NCBI GenBank assembly: GCA_002395525.1
Contig: DGXE01000050.1
Span: 1 to 24,446 of the forward strand
Source of the DNA: Ruminococcus sp. UBA4240
GTDB lineage: Bacteria; Bacillota; Clostridia; Oscillospirales; Ruminococcaceae
Length of the DNA: 24,446 nucleotides
Direction: 5' to 3'
A program made the position numbers and the translations under genes. The notes under the pieces were generated by a model, which worked only from the letters and a program-made list of their open reading frames with translations, had not been told where the DNA came from and did not search any database. Of the stretch, positions 7,594-16,059 are shown in pieces (position 1 is the stretch's first letter; every line of letters begins with the position of its first letter).

Positions 7594-9594
7594 ATGATAA
7601 GATTTTATGAAGAACCCGGTGCCCTTATCGTCAGATACAGATACGAGACTGTCCGCATAGACGGCTGGGGCACAAACGCACTGAGAGTACGTGCTACAAA
7701 GCTGAAGGCAATGCCTGCCCACGAGCACGCACTTTCCGAGGATGTAGCCCACAATGCAGCCGTGTCCATTGATGAGGCGCATCAGTGTGCATCCATCACC
7801 AACGGCAGGCTGAAAGCCACTGTCAATGAAGTGGGCATACTCACCTTCTACCGTGACGACAAGCTCATCCTCCAGGAATATTACAGCAACTACGGCGGCT
7901 CTGTCCGCAAGGAGGCTATCTGCTACAAGATGGTGTCCCGTGAGTACAAGGGTCTTGCCTCCGACGGCTTCAGGATCACCGTCCGCTTTGAGTCTGACCC
8001 TGATGAGAAGCTCTACGGCATGGGTCAGTACCAGATGCCCATACTGAACCTGAAGGGCTGTGACATCCCTCTGGAGCAGAGGAACTCACAGGTATCCATC
8101 CCCTTCTGCGTATCCGACAAGGGCTACGGCTTTTTGTGGAACAACCCCGCAACAGGCGAGGCTGTGTTCGGCAGGAACATGACAAAGTGGATATCCGACG
8201 AATCCGATATGGTGGACTACTGGATCACCGTTGACGACACCCCCGCCGACATAGTAAGGAACTACACCGACTGTGTGGGACGTGCCCCCGTTATGAGCAA
8301 AGACTATCTGGGGCTGTGGCAGTGCAAGCTGAGATACCGCACTCCCGATGAGGTGCTGGATGTATTCAGAAAGTACAAGGAGTTAGGGATACACCTGGAT
8401 GTTATCGTAATAGACTTCTTCCACTGGCCCTATCAGGGTGACTGGTGCTTTGACGAGAAGTACTGGCCCCGTGACAAGGTAAAGGCTATGGTGGATGAGA
8501 TCCATGCAGAGGGCACAAAGATCATGGTATCCGTATGGCCCTCCGTGGACAAGAAGAGCAGCAACTACTACGAAATGGATCAGAAGGGGCTCATCAGCAC
8601 CACTGACACAGGCTCCGTACAGACCTACGACTATCAGGGCGACTGCGGCACCGTTGACTATTTCAACCCCGAGGCAAGGGAGTTTGTCTGGAACAAGTGC
8701 AAGCAGAACTACAAGGATCTGGGCATAGACCTGTTCTGGCTTGACAATGCCGAGCCTGACAGCACCACCTACGACTTCGACAATTACAGATACTTTACCG
8801 GCCGCGGCTCCAAGGTAGGCTGCGAATACCCCAAGAACTACGCAAGGGCATTTGCTGAGGGGCAGAACAGCATCGGCGATACAGAGGCTGTGAACCTTCT
8901 CCGCTCCGCATGGGTAGGCTCCCAGAAGTACAGGGTGCTGGTATGGACAGGTGATGTGCAGTCCAATTTCGAGTCCTTCAAGGATCAGGTCATTGCAGGA
9001 CAGAACATGGGTCTTGCAGGCATTCCCTGGTGGACTACGGATATAGGCGGCTTCATGACCCCCAACTGCAAGGATCCCGATTTCATCGAGCTGCTCATAC
9101 GCTGGTATCAGTACGGCGTATTCTGCCCCGTATTCAGGATGCACGGATGCAGAGGCCCCGAGGGTGACATCCCCCACCTTGACGACAGGGATTTCGGCGG
9201 CGGATACCTTTACACAGGCTACCCCAACGAGATCTGGAGCTACGGTGAAGAGGCATTTGAAATAATGAAGAAATATCTCGATGTCCGCCTTTCCATCAAG
9301 GACTACGTGGCAGGGCTCATGAAGGAGACCTCCGAGACAGGTGCCCCCCTCATCAGATCCATGTTCTACGAGTTCCCCGAGGACAAGCAGTGCTGGGATC
9401 TGCCCACACAGTATATGTTTGGCAGCAGCTACCTTGTAGCCCCTGTGCTGGAGCTTGGCGCCCGCAGCCGTCAGGTATACCTGCCCGCAGGGAAGTGGGA
9501 GAACCTTGAAACTAAGGAGATAATTGAATCCAAGGGCGAGTTTGTCACCGCTGATGCACCTCTGGATGTTATACCTGTATTCAAGAAGGTTTAA
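7594..9594 (+). CDS. Glycoside hydrolase family 31 (alpha-xylosidase/alpha-glucosidase)
   Basis: 666 aa with no signal peptide, so cytoplasmic. It should cleave terminal alpha-glucosidic or alpha-xylosidic bonds from oligosaccharides brought into the cell. The N-terminal beta-sandwich carries YGMGQ (typical of GH31) and the barrel begins near LGLWQCKLRYRT. The likely nucleophile is Asp384 in FWLDNAEPD and the acid/base Asp454 in VWTGDVQSN; the 70-residue gap fits family spacing. The WLDxAEP form of the nucleophile motif is found in several alpha-xylosidases, which slightly favours xyloglucan side-chain removal, but alpha-glucosidase cannot be excluded. The start is ATG 7594 with AAGGAG seven bases upstream. 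It stands alone, with no transporter or regulator beside it and no obvious terminator before the rpmE promoter. Confidence 0.93.
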   Translation: MIRFYEEPGALIVRYRYETVRIDGWGTNALRVRATKLKAMPAHEHALSEDVAHNAAVSIDEAHQCASITNGRLKATVNEVGILTFYRDDKLILQEYYSNYGGSVRKEAICYKMVSREYKGLASDGFRITVRFESDPDEKLYGMGQYQMPILNLKGCDIPLEQRNSQVSIPFCVSDKGYGFLWNNPATGEAVFGRNMTKWISDESDMVDYWITVDDTPADIVRNYTDCVGRAPVMSKDYLGLWQCKLRYRTPDEVLDVFRKYKELGIHLDVIVIDFFHWPYQGDWCFDEKYWPRDKVKAMVDEIHAEGTKIMVSVWPSVDKKSSNYYEMDQKGLISTTDTGSVQTYDYQGDCGTVDYFNPEAREFVWNKCKQNYKDLGIDLFWLDNAEPDSTTYDFDNYRYFTGRGSKVGCEYPKNYARAFAEGQNSIGDTEAVNLLRSAWVGSQKYRVLVWTGDVQSNFESFKDQVIAGQNMGLAGIPWWTTDIGGFMTPNCKDPDFIELLIRWYQYGVFCPVFRMHGCRGPEGDIPHLDDRDFGGGYLYTGYPNEIWSYGEEAFEIMKKYLDVRLSIKDYVAGLMKETSETGAPLIRSMFYEFPEDKQCWDLPTQYMFGSSYLVAPVLELGARSRQVYLPAGKWENLETKEIIESKGEFVTADAPLDVIPVFKKV

Positions 9595-9631
9595 TGTTCA
9601 TAAAAAATTTACATTCCTTTTTGAAAAACCA

Positions 9632-9660
9632 TTGACAAACAAGAGGGAATGTGATAGAAT
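9632..9660 (+). promoter_or_regulatory. Promoter of rpmE
   Basis: TTGACA, a 17-nt spacer and TAGAAT, with an extended -10 (TGA before it). The same TGA-plus-hexamer form recurs at the DUF1858 promoter. Confidence 0.85.
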
Positions 9661-9666
9661 AACGTT

Positions 9667-9753
9667 TGTTGCGATTGTATCATAGCACTACTGTCCGAGG
9701 GTAATGTGATGGGCTGCTATGCTGATCATTACTGCGGAAAGGAGTTGCTGAAA
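9667..9753 (+). ncRNA. Structured leader of rpmE (putative L31 autoregulatory element)
   Basis: About 87 nt of leader, long for a 67-aa gene. Two stems are visible: CATAGCA (9681-9687) with TGCTATG (9715-9721), and GTAATG (9701-9706) with CATTAC (9727-9732). Their arms interleave, so they must form a pseudoknot or exclude each other. The second stem ends a few bases before the ribosome site. Ribosomal-protein leaders that bind L31 are known in Firmicutes. I cannot confirm that this one matches those consensus models. Confidence 0.45.
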
Positions 9754-9957
9754 ATGAGAGAAGGTATTCATCCCGAATACGTTGAGACTACCATAACCTG
9801 TGCCTGCGGAAATGTCATCAAGACCCGCTCCACAAAGAAGGACATCAGAGTTGAAATTTGCTCTAACTGTCATCCCTTCTTTACAGGCAAGCAGAAGCTC
9901 GTTGATACAGGCGGACGTGTTGACCGTTTCAACAAGCGTTTCAACCTCAACAAGTAA
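9754..9957 (+). CDS. rpmE: Ribosomal protein L31, zinc-binding type
   Basis: A 67-aa component of the large ribosomal subunit, bridging the central protuberance to the small subunit. It starts MREGIHPEYVET, as expected of the family. The zinc ligands are intact: CAC (Cys16, Cys18) and CSNC (Cys36, Cys39). This makes it the C+ form rather than the zinc-independent paralogue. The ATG at 9754 has AAAGGAG upstream; an in-frame ATG at 9706 lies in the structured leader and is rejected. It has its own promoter and a strong terminator, so it is probably monocistronic. Confidence 0.97.
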   Translation: MREGIHPEYVETTITCACGNVIKTRSTKKDIRVEICSNCHPFFTGKQKLVDTGGRVDRFNKRFNLNK

Positions 9958-9965
9958 AACGGAAT

Positions 9966-9995
9966 GCCGCTCGTGGATACACGGGCGGCTTTTTT
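9966..9995 (+). terminator. Terminator of rpmE
   Basis: GCCGC-T-CGTG (9966-9975) pairs with CACG-G-GCGGC (9980-9989), then TTTTTT. The hairpin starts 8 nt after the stop. Confidence 0.93.
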
Positions 9996-10013
9996 CGCAA
10001 AGGGGGGCGGCAG

Positions 10014-10880
10014 ATGACCAGAAAGCACATGGGGGCAAAAGAGACGCTCATCATCGCAGTCCTTGTCATTGCCGTGTCCGCCGGTATATTCCTTGTCCTG
10101 CGGGAGATACAGTACCGAAAGGTCATGAGCAGGGTCAGCCCTTTGCCGGATGTAATGAATGCGGCATCCCTCGGGGATGAGCTGGAGCGGTTTGACAGAT
10201 ATGGCAGCCCCGGTTACCGCAATATCCGGGAGATACAGACCTATCACAGGTTTCAGCGTGCCTGTGTCTATGACAAAGCGGACATCGAGAGCCTATATGC
10301 CATCCTTGATGACATACCCGAGGGCTACAGCGGTGACTGTGCCGACGTACTGAACACTGTCAGGGAGCAGCACAGGCGGGTGCTCTTGGAATACCGCAAA
10401 TACAAGGAAAGGTACCCCTTTGAGGAGCAAAGCCCCTATGCCTTTACCATTGATATGTACGAAAGCAGCACACACATCATAGAGCCATATACCCAAAAGG
10501 ACACGGACATCAGCTATCCCGACGGGATAAATGTTCACATACAGGAGTACATCTGGAAGGAAGACGGGAAGGTCATCTATATGTGGGTGCGGATATACTC
10601 AGGCAGCGCCAGTGTGAATGCTCTTTACAGTGTAAAGGAGCCTATGCGCAAATATGAATGGGACAGGCTCCACCCGAAAACGGAGGAGAATACCTCCCGC
10701 AGGACAGGCAGGAAAACAGGCGGCAGCAATACATACAGTGATTCTACATATGAGGATGCCTTTGAGGACTTTCTCGATTCCTACGGCGATGAATTTGACA
10801 GCATTGACGAGGCAGAGGCATACTTTGAGGACGAATTTGAGGACCCGAGTGAATTCTATTCATATGAATTCGGGGATTAG
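10014..10880 (+). CDS. Membrane-anchored acidic protein, unknown function
   Basis: I do not recognise a family. 288 aa: one N-terminal hydrophobic helix (about 11-30, LIIAVLVIAVSAGIFLVL) with basic residues before it, so probably anchored with the rest outside. A helical middle part is followed by a beta-rich segment (about 140-205, containing NVHIQEYIWKEDGK and YMWVRIYSGSAS), then a very acidic tail (235-288) with spaced FED/FLD/YFED units and almost no basic residues. AAAGGGGGG precedes ATG 10014. It is the first gene of a close cluster; the next gene begins 13 nt after its stop. The acidic tail could bind cations or a basic partner (inference). Confidence 0.7.
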   Translation: MTRKHMGAKETLIIAVLVIAVSAGIFLVLREIQYRKVMSRVSPLPDVMNAASLGDELERFDRYGSPGYRNIREIQTYHRFQRACVYDKADIESLYAILDDIPEGYSGDCADVLNTVREQHRRVLLEYRKYKERYPFEEQSPYAFTIDMYESSTHIIEPYTQKDTDISYPDGINVHIQEYIWKEDGKVIYMWVRIYSGSASVNALYSVKEPMRKYEWDRLHPKTEENTSRRTGRKTGGSNTYSDSTYEDAFEDFLDSYGDEFDSIDEAEAYFEDEFEDPSEFYSYEFGD

Positions 10881-10893
10881 GAGCAGCGACACT

Positions 10894-11613
10894 ATGAAGC
10901 ACATCTACATCGTAATATCCGCCACCCTCACCAAATTCGGGTTTGTGATAAGAAAGCTTGGGGGCATAAGATACAACCACGCCGCCATCGCCTTTGACCC
11001 GGAATTCAACGAATGGTACAGCTTTGCACGGCGCAGGCACAAGGCCGTGCTGACAGGGGGGCTGATGAAGGAGCATATCAGAAGATACACCCTGGATACA
11101 GACAAGCCTGTGGACTGCATCATATTCAGGATACCTGTACGTGACGAGAAATATGATGAGCTGAGGGACACCATCCGCTATATCGCAGATGACGGAGAAT
11201 ACATCTACAATCTGCTGTCGGTGCTCACATACCCGGTGACAAAGGGGATCACAACGAAAAAGGCCTTCACCTGCACGGAATTCGTGGCATATATGCTCTA
11301 CATAACGGGCTTTAAGCTGAAACGCCCCATATGCACCTACAAGCCCGATGAGATAGCCCATATACTCAGGACATTCATATACTACAGGGGCGACCTTGCG
11401 GAATACGTAAAGCACGGCCACAACAAGCAGACCGACTACTTTGATGATCTCTCCGAAAAGGATGTGACGGAGAGCCTGCACAACGTAAAGGGCATCCTAA
11501 AGCGGCTGCCATGGTCGCATCAGGGAAGACACGGCATACAGGGAGGTGTACATGGACAGCTACAGAACCATAGACTGTACCTCAGAGGGCGAATACGAAG
11601 AAAAGCGATCTAA
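10894..11613 (+). CDS. Papain-like (NlpC/P60 superfamily, permuted) hydrolase candidate
   Basis: 239 aa without a signal peptide. The layout resembles circularly permuted papain-like enzymes (YiiX/YebB type): an early His in RYNHAAIAF (His29) and a later Cys in AFTCTEFVAYML (Cys127), separated by a segment on transit of a bulky substrate-like HEADING of basic residues (RRRHK). Members cleave amide or ester bonds in peptides or lipids. The family call is from motif shape only. The start is ATG 10894 with GGAG upstream; a longer in-frame extension from 10654 runs over the preceding gene and is not credible. Its last 62 bases overlap the IMPACT gene in another frame, and the tail there is unusually basic, suggesting the stop may have moved. 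Confidence 0.6.
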   Translation: MKHIYIVISATLTKFGFVIRKLGGIRYNHAAIAFDPEFNEWYSFARRRHKAVLTGGLMKEHIRRYTLDTDKPVDCIIFRIPVRDEKYDELRDTIRYIADDGEYIYNLLSVLTYPVTKGITTKKAFTCTEFVAYMLYITGFKLKRPICTYKPDEIAHILRTFIYYRGDLAEYVKHGHNKQTDYFDDLSEKDVTESLHNVKGILKRLPWSHQGRHGIQGGVHGQLQNHRLYLRGRIRRKAI

Positions 11614-12187
11614 ATTCATAGCACATCTGGCTCACGCCTCAAGCGAGGAGGAGGCCTGTGCCTTCATAGCCGCTGTAAAGGCGGAGAACCGCACTGCAAG
11701 GCACAATGTCTATGCCTACATCCTGCTGGCGGGGAACAGCCGCCGCTACAGCGATGATTCCGAGCCCCAGGGCACTGCGGGAATACCCGTGCTGAAGGTG
11801 CTCGAAGGGGCAGGGCTTACGGATGTGTGCTGCGTGGTGACCCGCTATTTCGGCGGCATACTCCTGGGCACGGGAGGCCTTGCCAGGGCATACACCGAGG
11901 CGGCGGCAAATGCTGTGGCAAATGCATCCGTCGCCCATATGCTCCCCTGCCGCACGATCACCTTCTCCTGCCCCTATCATCTCTACGGGAATGTCACCAA
12001 TGCCATGGCAGGCTTTCAGGTGAAAAAGCACAGCGAGGACTTCGGGGAGGATGTGACCCTGGAGCTGCTGTGTGCCGACAGGGACACACAAGGCTTTACC
12101 CGTGCCCTGACGGAGCTTTCCTCCGGGGGCATACACTTTGACATCGGGGATATCATCTTTGCGGACATGGGGGAGGGGAAGCAATGA
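11552..12187 (+). CDS. IMPACT/YigZ family protein
   Basis: 211 aa. The N-terminal IMPACT domain is clear: EKRSKFIAHLA near the start, ARHNVYAYIL, the strongly conserved DDSEPQGTAGIPVL, then RYFGGILLGTGGL. A C-terminal DUF1949-like domain follows. In bacteria the family is linked to translation or to a pyrophosphate/nucleotide-related role, but no reaction is firmly established. ATG 11552 is preferred, with GGGAGG five bases upstream; a GTG at 11546 overlaps that site. It overlaps the upstream gene by 62 nt and the next gene by four (ATGA), so the three probably share a transcript. Confidence 0.93.
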   Translation: MDSYRTIDCTSEGEYEEKRSKFIAHLAHASSEEEACAFIAAVKAENRTARHNVYAYILLAGNSRRYSDDSEPQGTAGIPVLKVLEGAGLTDVCCVVTRYFGGILLGTGGLARAYTEAAANAVANASVAHMLPCRTITFSCPYHLYGNVTNAMAGFQVKKHSEDFGEDVTLELLCADRDTQGFTRALTELSSGGIHFDIGDIIFADMGEGKQ

Positions 12188-13179
12188 CAGTAAGGGAAGA
12201 GCTTGAAAGCATCGAAAGGAGCTCCCTGTCAGACAGCGCCTGCTTTTCACAGGGGGCGGGCAGACGGCGTTTCACCGAGGAGCCCGATCCCATCAGAACA
12301 GCATTCCAGCGGGACAGGGACCGCATACTCCACTGCAACTCCTTCCGCAGGCTGAAGCACAAGACACAGGTATTTCTTGACCCTGTGGGGGATCACTACC
12401 GCACAAGGCTCACCCATTCCCTGGAGGTGTCCCAGATAGCCCGCACCATATGCAGGGCGATGCACCTGAACGAGGATCTCACCGAGGCCATAGCCTTGGG
12501 GCACGACATAGGCCACACCCCCTTCGGCCATGCAGGGGAGGCGGCACTCAACGACATAAGCTCCTGCGGCTTCAAGCACTATCTGCAAAGCGTCAGGGTG
12601 CTGGACTACATCGAAAAGGATGGAAAGGGTCTCAACCTCACCTGGGAGGTGCGAAACGGCATTGCCTGCCACACAGACAGGGTAGCCGCCACAAAGGAAG
12701 GCTATATCGTGCGCCTTGCGGACAAGATAGCCTATGTGAACCACGATATCGACGATGCCATAAGGGCGGGGATACTGACGGAAAGGGAGCTGCCGAAGGC
12801 ATCCACGGATATTCTGGGCAGCAGCAAGAGCGAGCGCATAACCACCCTTATCATGGCGCTTGTGGAAAACGGCTCCCAGGATATACACTACCCCGCAGAG
12901 ATTGAGAAAGCCCTTGACATCCTCTACGACTACCTTTTTGCCCACGTCTACCGCAACAACATCGCCAAGGACGAGGAGGAAAAGGCACAGACACTGGTAA
13001 AGAGCCTGTACGAATACTTTTGCAGGCACCCGGAGAAGATGCCGCCCCTGTACATCGGCATTGCAGAAAGGTTTTCAAGGGAAAGGGCTGTATGCGACTA
13101 CATCTCGGGTATGTCCGACGGATATGCGGTAGATATGTACAACAGCCTTTTCATACCCAGCTCCTGGCACCTGAAATGA
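12184..13179 (+). CDS. dgt: Deoxyguanosinetriphosphate triphosphohydrolase-like protein (HD domain)
   Basis: 331 aa. Predicted to hydrolyse dGTP (or other dNTPs) to the nucleoside and triphosphate, helping set dNTP pools and possibly limiting phage DNA synthesis. The HD metal site is complete: His78 in RLTHSLE, His107-Asp108 in GHDIGHTPFGH, and Asp180 in RLADKIAY. The N-terminal SFRRLKHKTQVF is typical of bacterial dGTPases of this shorter class. The start ATG is inside the upstream stop (ATGA), giving translational coupling to the IMPACT gene. No clear terminator follows before the next promoter region. Confidence 0.93.
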   Translation: MTVREELESIERSSLSDSACFSQGAGRRRFTEEPDPIRTAFQRDRDRILHCNSFRRLKHKTQVFLDPVGDHYRTRLTHSLEVSQIARTICRAMHLNEDLTEAIALGHDIGHTPFGHAGEAALNDISSCGFKHYLQSVRVLDYIEKDGKGLNLTWEVRNGIACHTDRVAATKEGYIVRLADKIAYVNHDIDDAIRAGILTERELPKASTDILGSSKSERITTLIMALVENGSQDIHYPAEIEKALDILYDYLFAHVYRNNIAKDEEEKAQTLVKSLYEYFCRHPEKMPPLYIGIAERFSRERAVCDYISGMSDGYAVDMYNSLFIPSSWHLK

Positions 13180-13259
13180 CTGCTACCCCTTGGAAGCTGT
13201 TTTTGTATGAACTTTGTATAAATTAACAGAAATTTAACATATTGCCATATATAATGTGA

Positions 13260-13265
13260 TAGAAT
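13260..13265 (+). promoter_or_regulatory. Possible extended -10 for the InlB/FN3 gene
   Basis: TAGAAT preceded by TGA, the extended -10 form also seen upstream of rpmE. There is no good -35 at 16-18 nt. A TATAAT at 13250-13255 is an alternative. The leader would be about 95 nt. Confidence 0.4.
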
Positions 13266-13367
13266 TATTTCAGGCATAATGTTTTGAGCCGACTGTATCA
13301 GGGGGACGGCTGCGAGCAGTATGTATACTTATTCTGCGCTGTGCGCATTGAGGAAAGGATGATATTT

Positions 13368-15044
13368 ATGACCAGCAGGAAGATCCTGACAAAACGTCTT
13401 GCTGCGGCGGCAGTTGCTGTTGCACTGACAGGAGGAGCATTGCCCGCAATGCCTGTGGCTCTGCCCTCATTCGGCATGGTAGCATTTGCAGCTACTGAGT
13501 CCCGTGACCTGGGAGAGACCGACATATCGGAGGTCATGGCTCCCGATTCCACCTACACCTTCGTGAACACCACCGACAAGACAATTGACGTATACGCAGG
13601 GGGCGTAAAGCTCAATTCCATCTCCAAGGGCGGCTCACAGGGCGGTTTTCAGGGCAAGAAGTATGCTCAGTACACATACAGAGTTGCTGCCACCGGCAAC
13701 AACATGATAGAGTTTGCAACAAGAGCATTCACTCTTACCTATGAGTCCAACGGCGGCTCACTGGTAAGCGGCGCTACGCTGGCTGCTATCCCCGCATCTC
13801 TTCCCACACCCACAAAAACAGGCTTCAAGTTCTTAGGCTGGTACACCGATGCAGGCTTTACCGAAAAGGCAGTAGCCAACACACCTCTTGAAGGCGACAC
13901 CACCCTCTATGCAAAGTGGGGTCAGCTCTTCACAGTTCAGCTCCTCCCCGGTGAGAACGCTACAGGTACCGTTACCACCGCCCAGGTAGCCGACGGTGAG
14001 GAATACACTCTCCCTGCCTGCTCCTTCAAGGGCGCATCCGGCAAGATATTCGACAAGTGGGACAAGGGCGCAGCAGGCGACAAGATAACCATCACCGCTG
14101 ACACAGTTATCACCGCTCTCTGGAAGGACGATGACGGTTCTGTTCCCGGCTCTGAAACTGTTGACGGCGTAACATATGTTCCCGTTGCAGCCACCTCCCC
14201 CACCTGCACTGCCAGCGGCAACGTGCTCTACTACAAGGGCTCTGACGGCAAGTACTATGTAAAGAAGGACGGCGTATACACTGCTACCACCCTTGCAGAT
14301 GTTACACTGCCCAGCCTCGGCGGCCACTCCTTCAATACCCACGGCATCTGCACACGCTGCGGGGCATACCAGTATGACTACAACCCCTATTATTACTATT
14401 ACTACTACGGTGTTCCCGCAAACTATTACTACTATCCCGCAAGCTATTATTACAACGGCTTCTATGATCCCTACTACTCCTACAACGGCGGCTACAACAG
14501 CTACTACAACAGCCTGTTCACCACAAGGGCAACATCCTCTGTGCTGAGAGTGAACTCCACCGTTGACGGCAGCACCCTGAAGCTCTCCTGGAACAAGATC
14601 TCCGGTGCATCAAAGTACCAGATCTACCTTGAAAAGAACGGCACCTATGAGAAGATAAAGGAGACAACAGCTACCTCCGCTACCTTCTACAACATGACCA
14701 ACGGCAAGCGCTACAAGTTCATCGTCCGCTATGTAAAGAAGGGCGGCATTTCCACCGATGACTATTCCGGCGCTGTTGCAGTTTCCGCACACTTCAAGCC
14801 CGTGGTACAGGCAAGAGTGAACGGCAGCAAGGTAACTCTTGGCTGGAACAAGGTCGAGGGCGCCACTAAGTACGCTGTATACAAGGTAGTAAAGGGCGGC
14901 GCATCCAAGCTGGGTGAGACATCCTCCAACATCATCAGGATAAACAATGTTTCCAAGGGCACTCACAGCTATATCGTCCGTGCATATGTAAACGGCAAGT
15001 GGACCTCCATGGACACCAACGACATTGTAGAAGTTATGGTCTGA
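13368..15044 (+). CDS. Large secreted protein: InlB repeats, Tyr-rich segment, two FN3 domains
   Basis: 558 aa. The signal peptide is about 1-41 (cut near AFA-ATE). Residues 121-185 are a Listeria-Bacteroides (InlB B-type) repeat: SNGGSL, GFKFLGWYTD and TTLYAKW are diagnostic. 187-252 is a second, degenerate copy. A short GHSFNTHGICTRCG element (320-332) follows, then a Tyr-rich stretch (335-381) with 24 Tyr in about 48 residues. Two FN3-like domains (about 388-470 and 473-558) end with AYVNGKWTSM...NDIV, the tail shared with the protein at 3648. ATG 13368 is chosen because AAAGG lies at proper spacing; ATG 13359 abuts the site. It is probably a surface protein; the Tyr-rich segment might stick to polymers or cross-link (inference). 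No anchor motif is seen. Confidence 0.88.
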   Translation: MTSRKILTKRLAAAAVAVALTGGALPAMPVALPSFGMVAFAATESRDLGETDISEVMAPDSTYTFVNTTDKTIDVYAGGVKLNSISKGGSQGGFQGKKYAQYTYRVAATGNNMIEFATRAFTLTYESNGGSLVSGATLAAIPASLPTPTKTGFKFLGWYTDAGFTEKAVANTPLEGDTTLYAKWGQLFTVQLLPGENATGTVTTAQVADGEEYTLPACSFKGASGKIFDKWDKGAAGDKITITADTVITALWKDDDGSVPGSETVDGVTYVPVAATSPTCTASGNVLYYKGSDGKYYVKKDGVYTATTLADVTLPSLGGHSFNTHGICTRCGAYQYDYNPYYYYYYYGVPANYYYYPASYYYNGFYDPYYSYNGGYNSYYNSLFTTRATSSVLRVNSTVDGSTLKLSWNKISGASKYQIYLEKNGTYEKIKETTATSATFYNMTNGKRYKFIVRYVKKGGISTDDYSGAVAVSAHFKPVVQARVNGSKVTLGWNKVEGATKYAVYKVVKGGASKLGETSSNIIRINNVSKGTHSYIVRAYVNGKWTSMDTNDIVEVMV

Positions 15045-15066
15045 TGACCCGCACATGACACAAAAG

Positions 15067-15103
15067 GGCGATGTTACCAAAACGGGTAGCATCGCCTGTT
15101 TTT
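15067..15103 (+). terminator. Terminator of the InlB/FN3 gene
   Basis: GGCGATGTTACC (15067-15078) pairs with GGTAGCATCGCC (15085-15096), one G-T pair, followed by TGTTTTT. The hairpin starts 22 nt past the stop. Confidence 0.9.
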
Positions 15104-15130
15104 GTGAGTGCCAAACGCATAAGGAACAGT

Positions 15131-16057
15131 ATGAGATTTGATATTGTAATGAACCCCGCCAGCGCCTCGGGCAAGGCGGAGAAGGTATTTGAAAGAATAA
15201 GACCCGTGTTTGAAAGCAGCGGGCATGAATACACTTTGCACGTATCGGACAGGGAGAACAGCATTGTCAGCATTTGCGCCCGCATATGCAGACGTGCTGG
15301 GGAAAAGCGCATCGTCATCATAGGCGGTGACGGCACCCTCAACGAAGCGGTAAACGGTATGTCCGACCTTGAGCATACCCTTGTGGGGCTTGTCCCCTGC
15401 GGCACTGGGAACGACCTTGTCCGTGACCTTGACCTGCCCAAAGGTCCTGTGAGCATTGCAGAGCTTATCGTACAGGGAAGTGTGAGACACACCTCGGATA
15501 TAGGTGAGATAGCCGCCGTCATCGACGGCCAAACAGTGACACGCTCCTTTGTCATCAGTACGGATATAGGCTTTGGGGCAGCCACCTGCGAATATGTGTC
15601 AAAGTCGAAGATAAAGCCGCTGCTCAATAAAGCAGGCCTTGGGAAGCTGTGCTACCTTATTGAGGCTGTGCGTGTGTGCTTTCGGGAGAAGACCGTAGAT
15701 GTGCGTGTGACAAGTGATGAGGGCACAGCCGTGTACAGGGGCTGTATCTGCGCCATGGTGATGAACCATCGCTTTGAGGGCGGGGGATTTAACTTCGCAC
15801 CCTCAGCCGACCCCAATGACGGGCAGTTTGATCTGTGCATATCATCGGGGCTGTCAAAGCCGCAGTTCATGTTCATTCTGCCCACGGCATATCTCGGTAT
15901 GCATACCGGATTCAGGGGCATTGCCACGGGAAGAGCAAGGGAGCTGCGGCTTGATGCCACAAGGCCTGTATACCTGCATACAGACGGAGAGGTGCTGGGC
16001 AGGACAAGGGCTGTGCGCATACGCCTTTCAGCCCACAAGCTGAGACTTATGATGTAG
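15131..16057 (+). CDS. Diacylglycerol kinase-family lipid kinase
   Basis: 308 aa, normal for the DagK/YegS/BmrU family of soluble, membrane-associated lipid kinases that phosphorylate diacylglycerol or related lipids. The nucleotide-binding core is visible: NPASASGKA near the N-terminus, the catalytic-domain signature IGGDGTLNE (64-72), and PCGTGNDLVRD shortly after. The C-terminal beta-sandwich ends with HTDGEVLG, as in the family. The start ATG 15131 has AAGGA five bases upstream; a longer frame from 15071 runs back through the terminator hairpin and is rejected. It lies between that terminator and the convergent tRNA. No promoter was clear, so expression may depend on read-through. Confidence 0.93.
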   Translation: MRFDIVMNPASASGKAEKVFERIRPVFESSGHEYTLHVSDRENSIVSICARICRRAGEKRIVIIGGDGTLNEAVNGMSDLEHTLVGLVPCGTGNDLVRDLDLPKGPVSIAELIVQGSVRHTSDIGEIAAVIDGQTVTRSFVISTDIGFGAATCEYVSKSKIKPLLNKAGLGKLCYLIEAVRVCFREKTVDVRVTSDEGTAVYRGCICAMVMNHRFEGGGFNFAPSADPNDGQFDLCISSGLSKPQFMFILPTAYLGMHTGFRGIATGRARELRLDATRPVYLHTDGEVLGRTRAVRIRLSAHKLRLMM

Positions 16058-16059
16058 AC

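Noticed and set aside
8383..9177. Long minus-strand open frame opposite the GH31 gene
   Set aside because: The plus-strand GH31 has full catalytic motifs. The antisense frame has no ribosome site or recognisable domain and is a codon-bias shadow.
12247..13029. Long minus-strand open frame opposite dgt
   Set aside because: It is a shadow of a well-supported HD-domain gene, with no motif of its own.
12184..13179. Anti-phage dNTP-depletion defence system based on dgt
   Set aside because: The gene sits in a housekeeping-like cluster, coupled to an IMPACT gene, with no defence neighbours. Ordinary dNTP homeostasis is the simpler reading.
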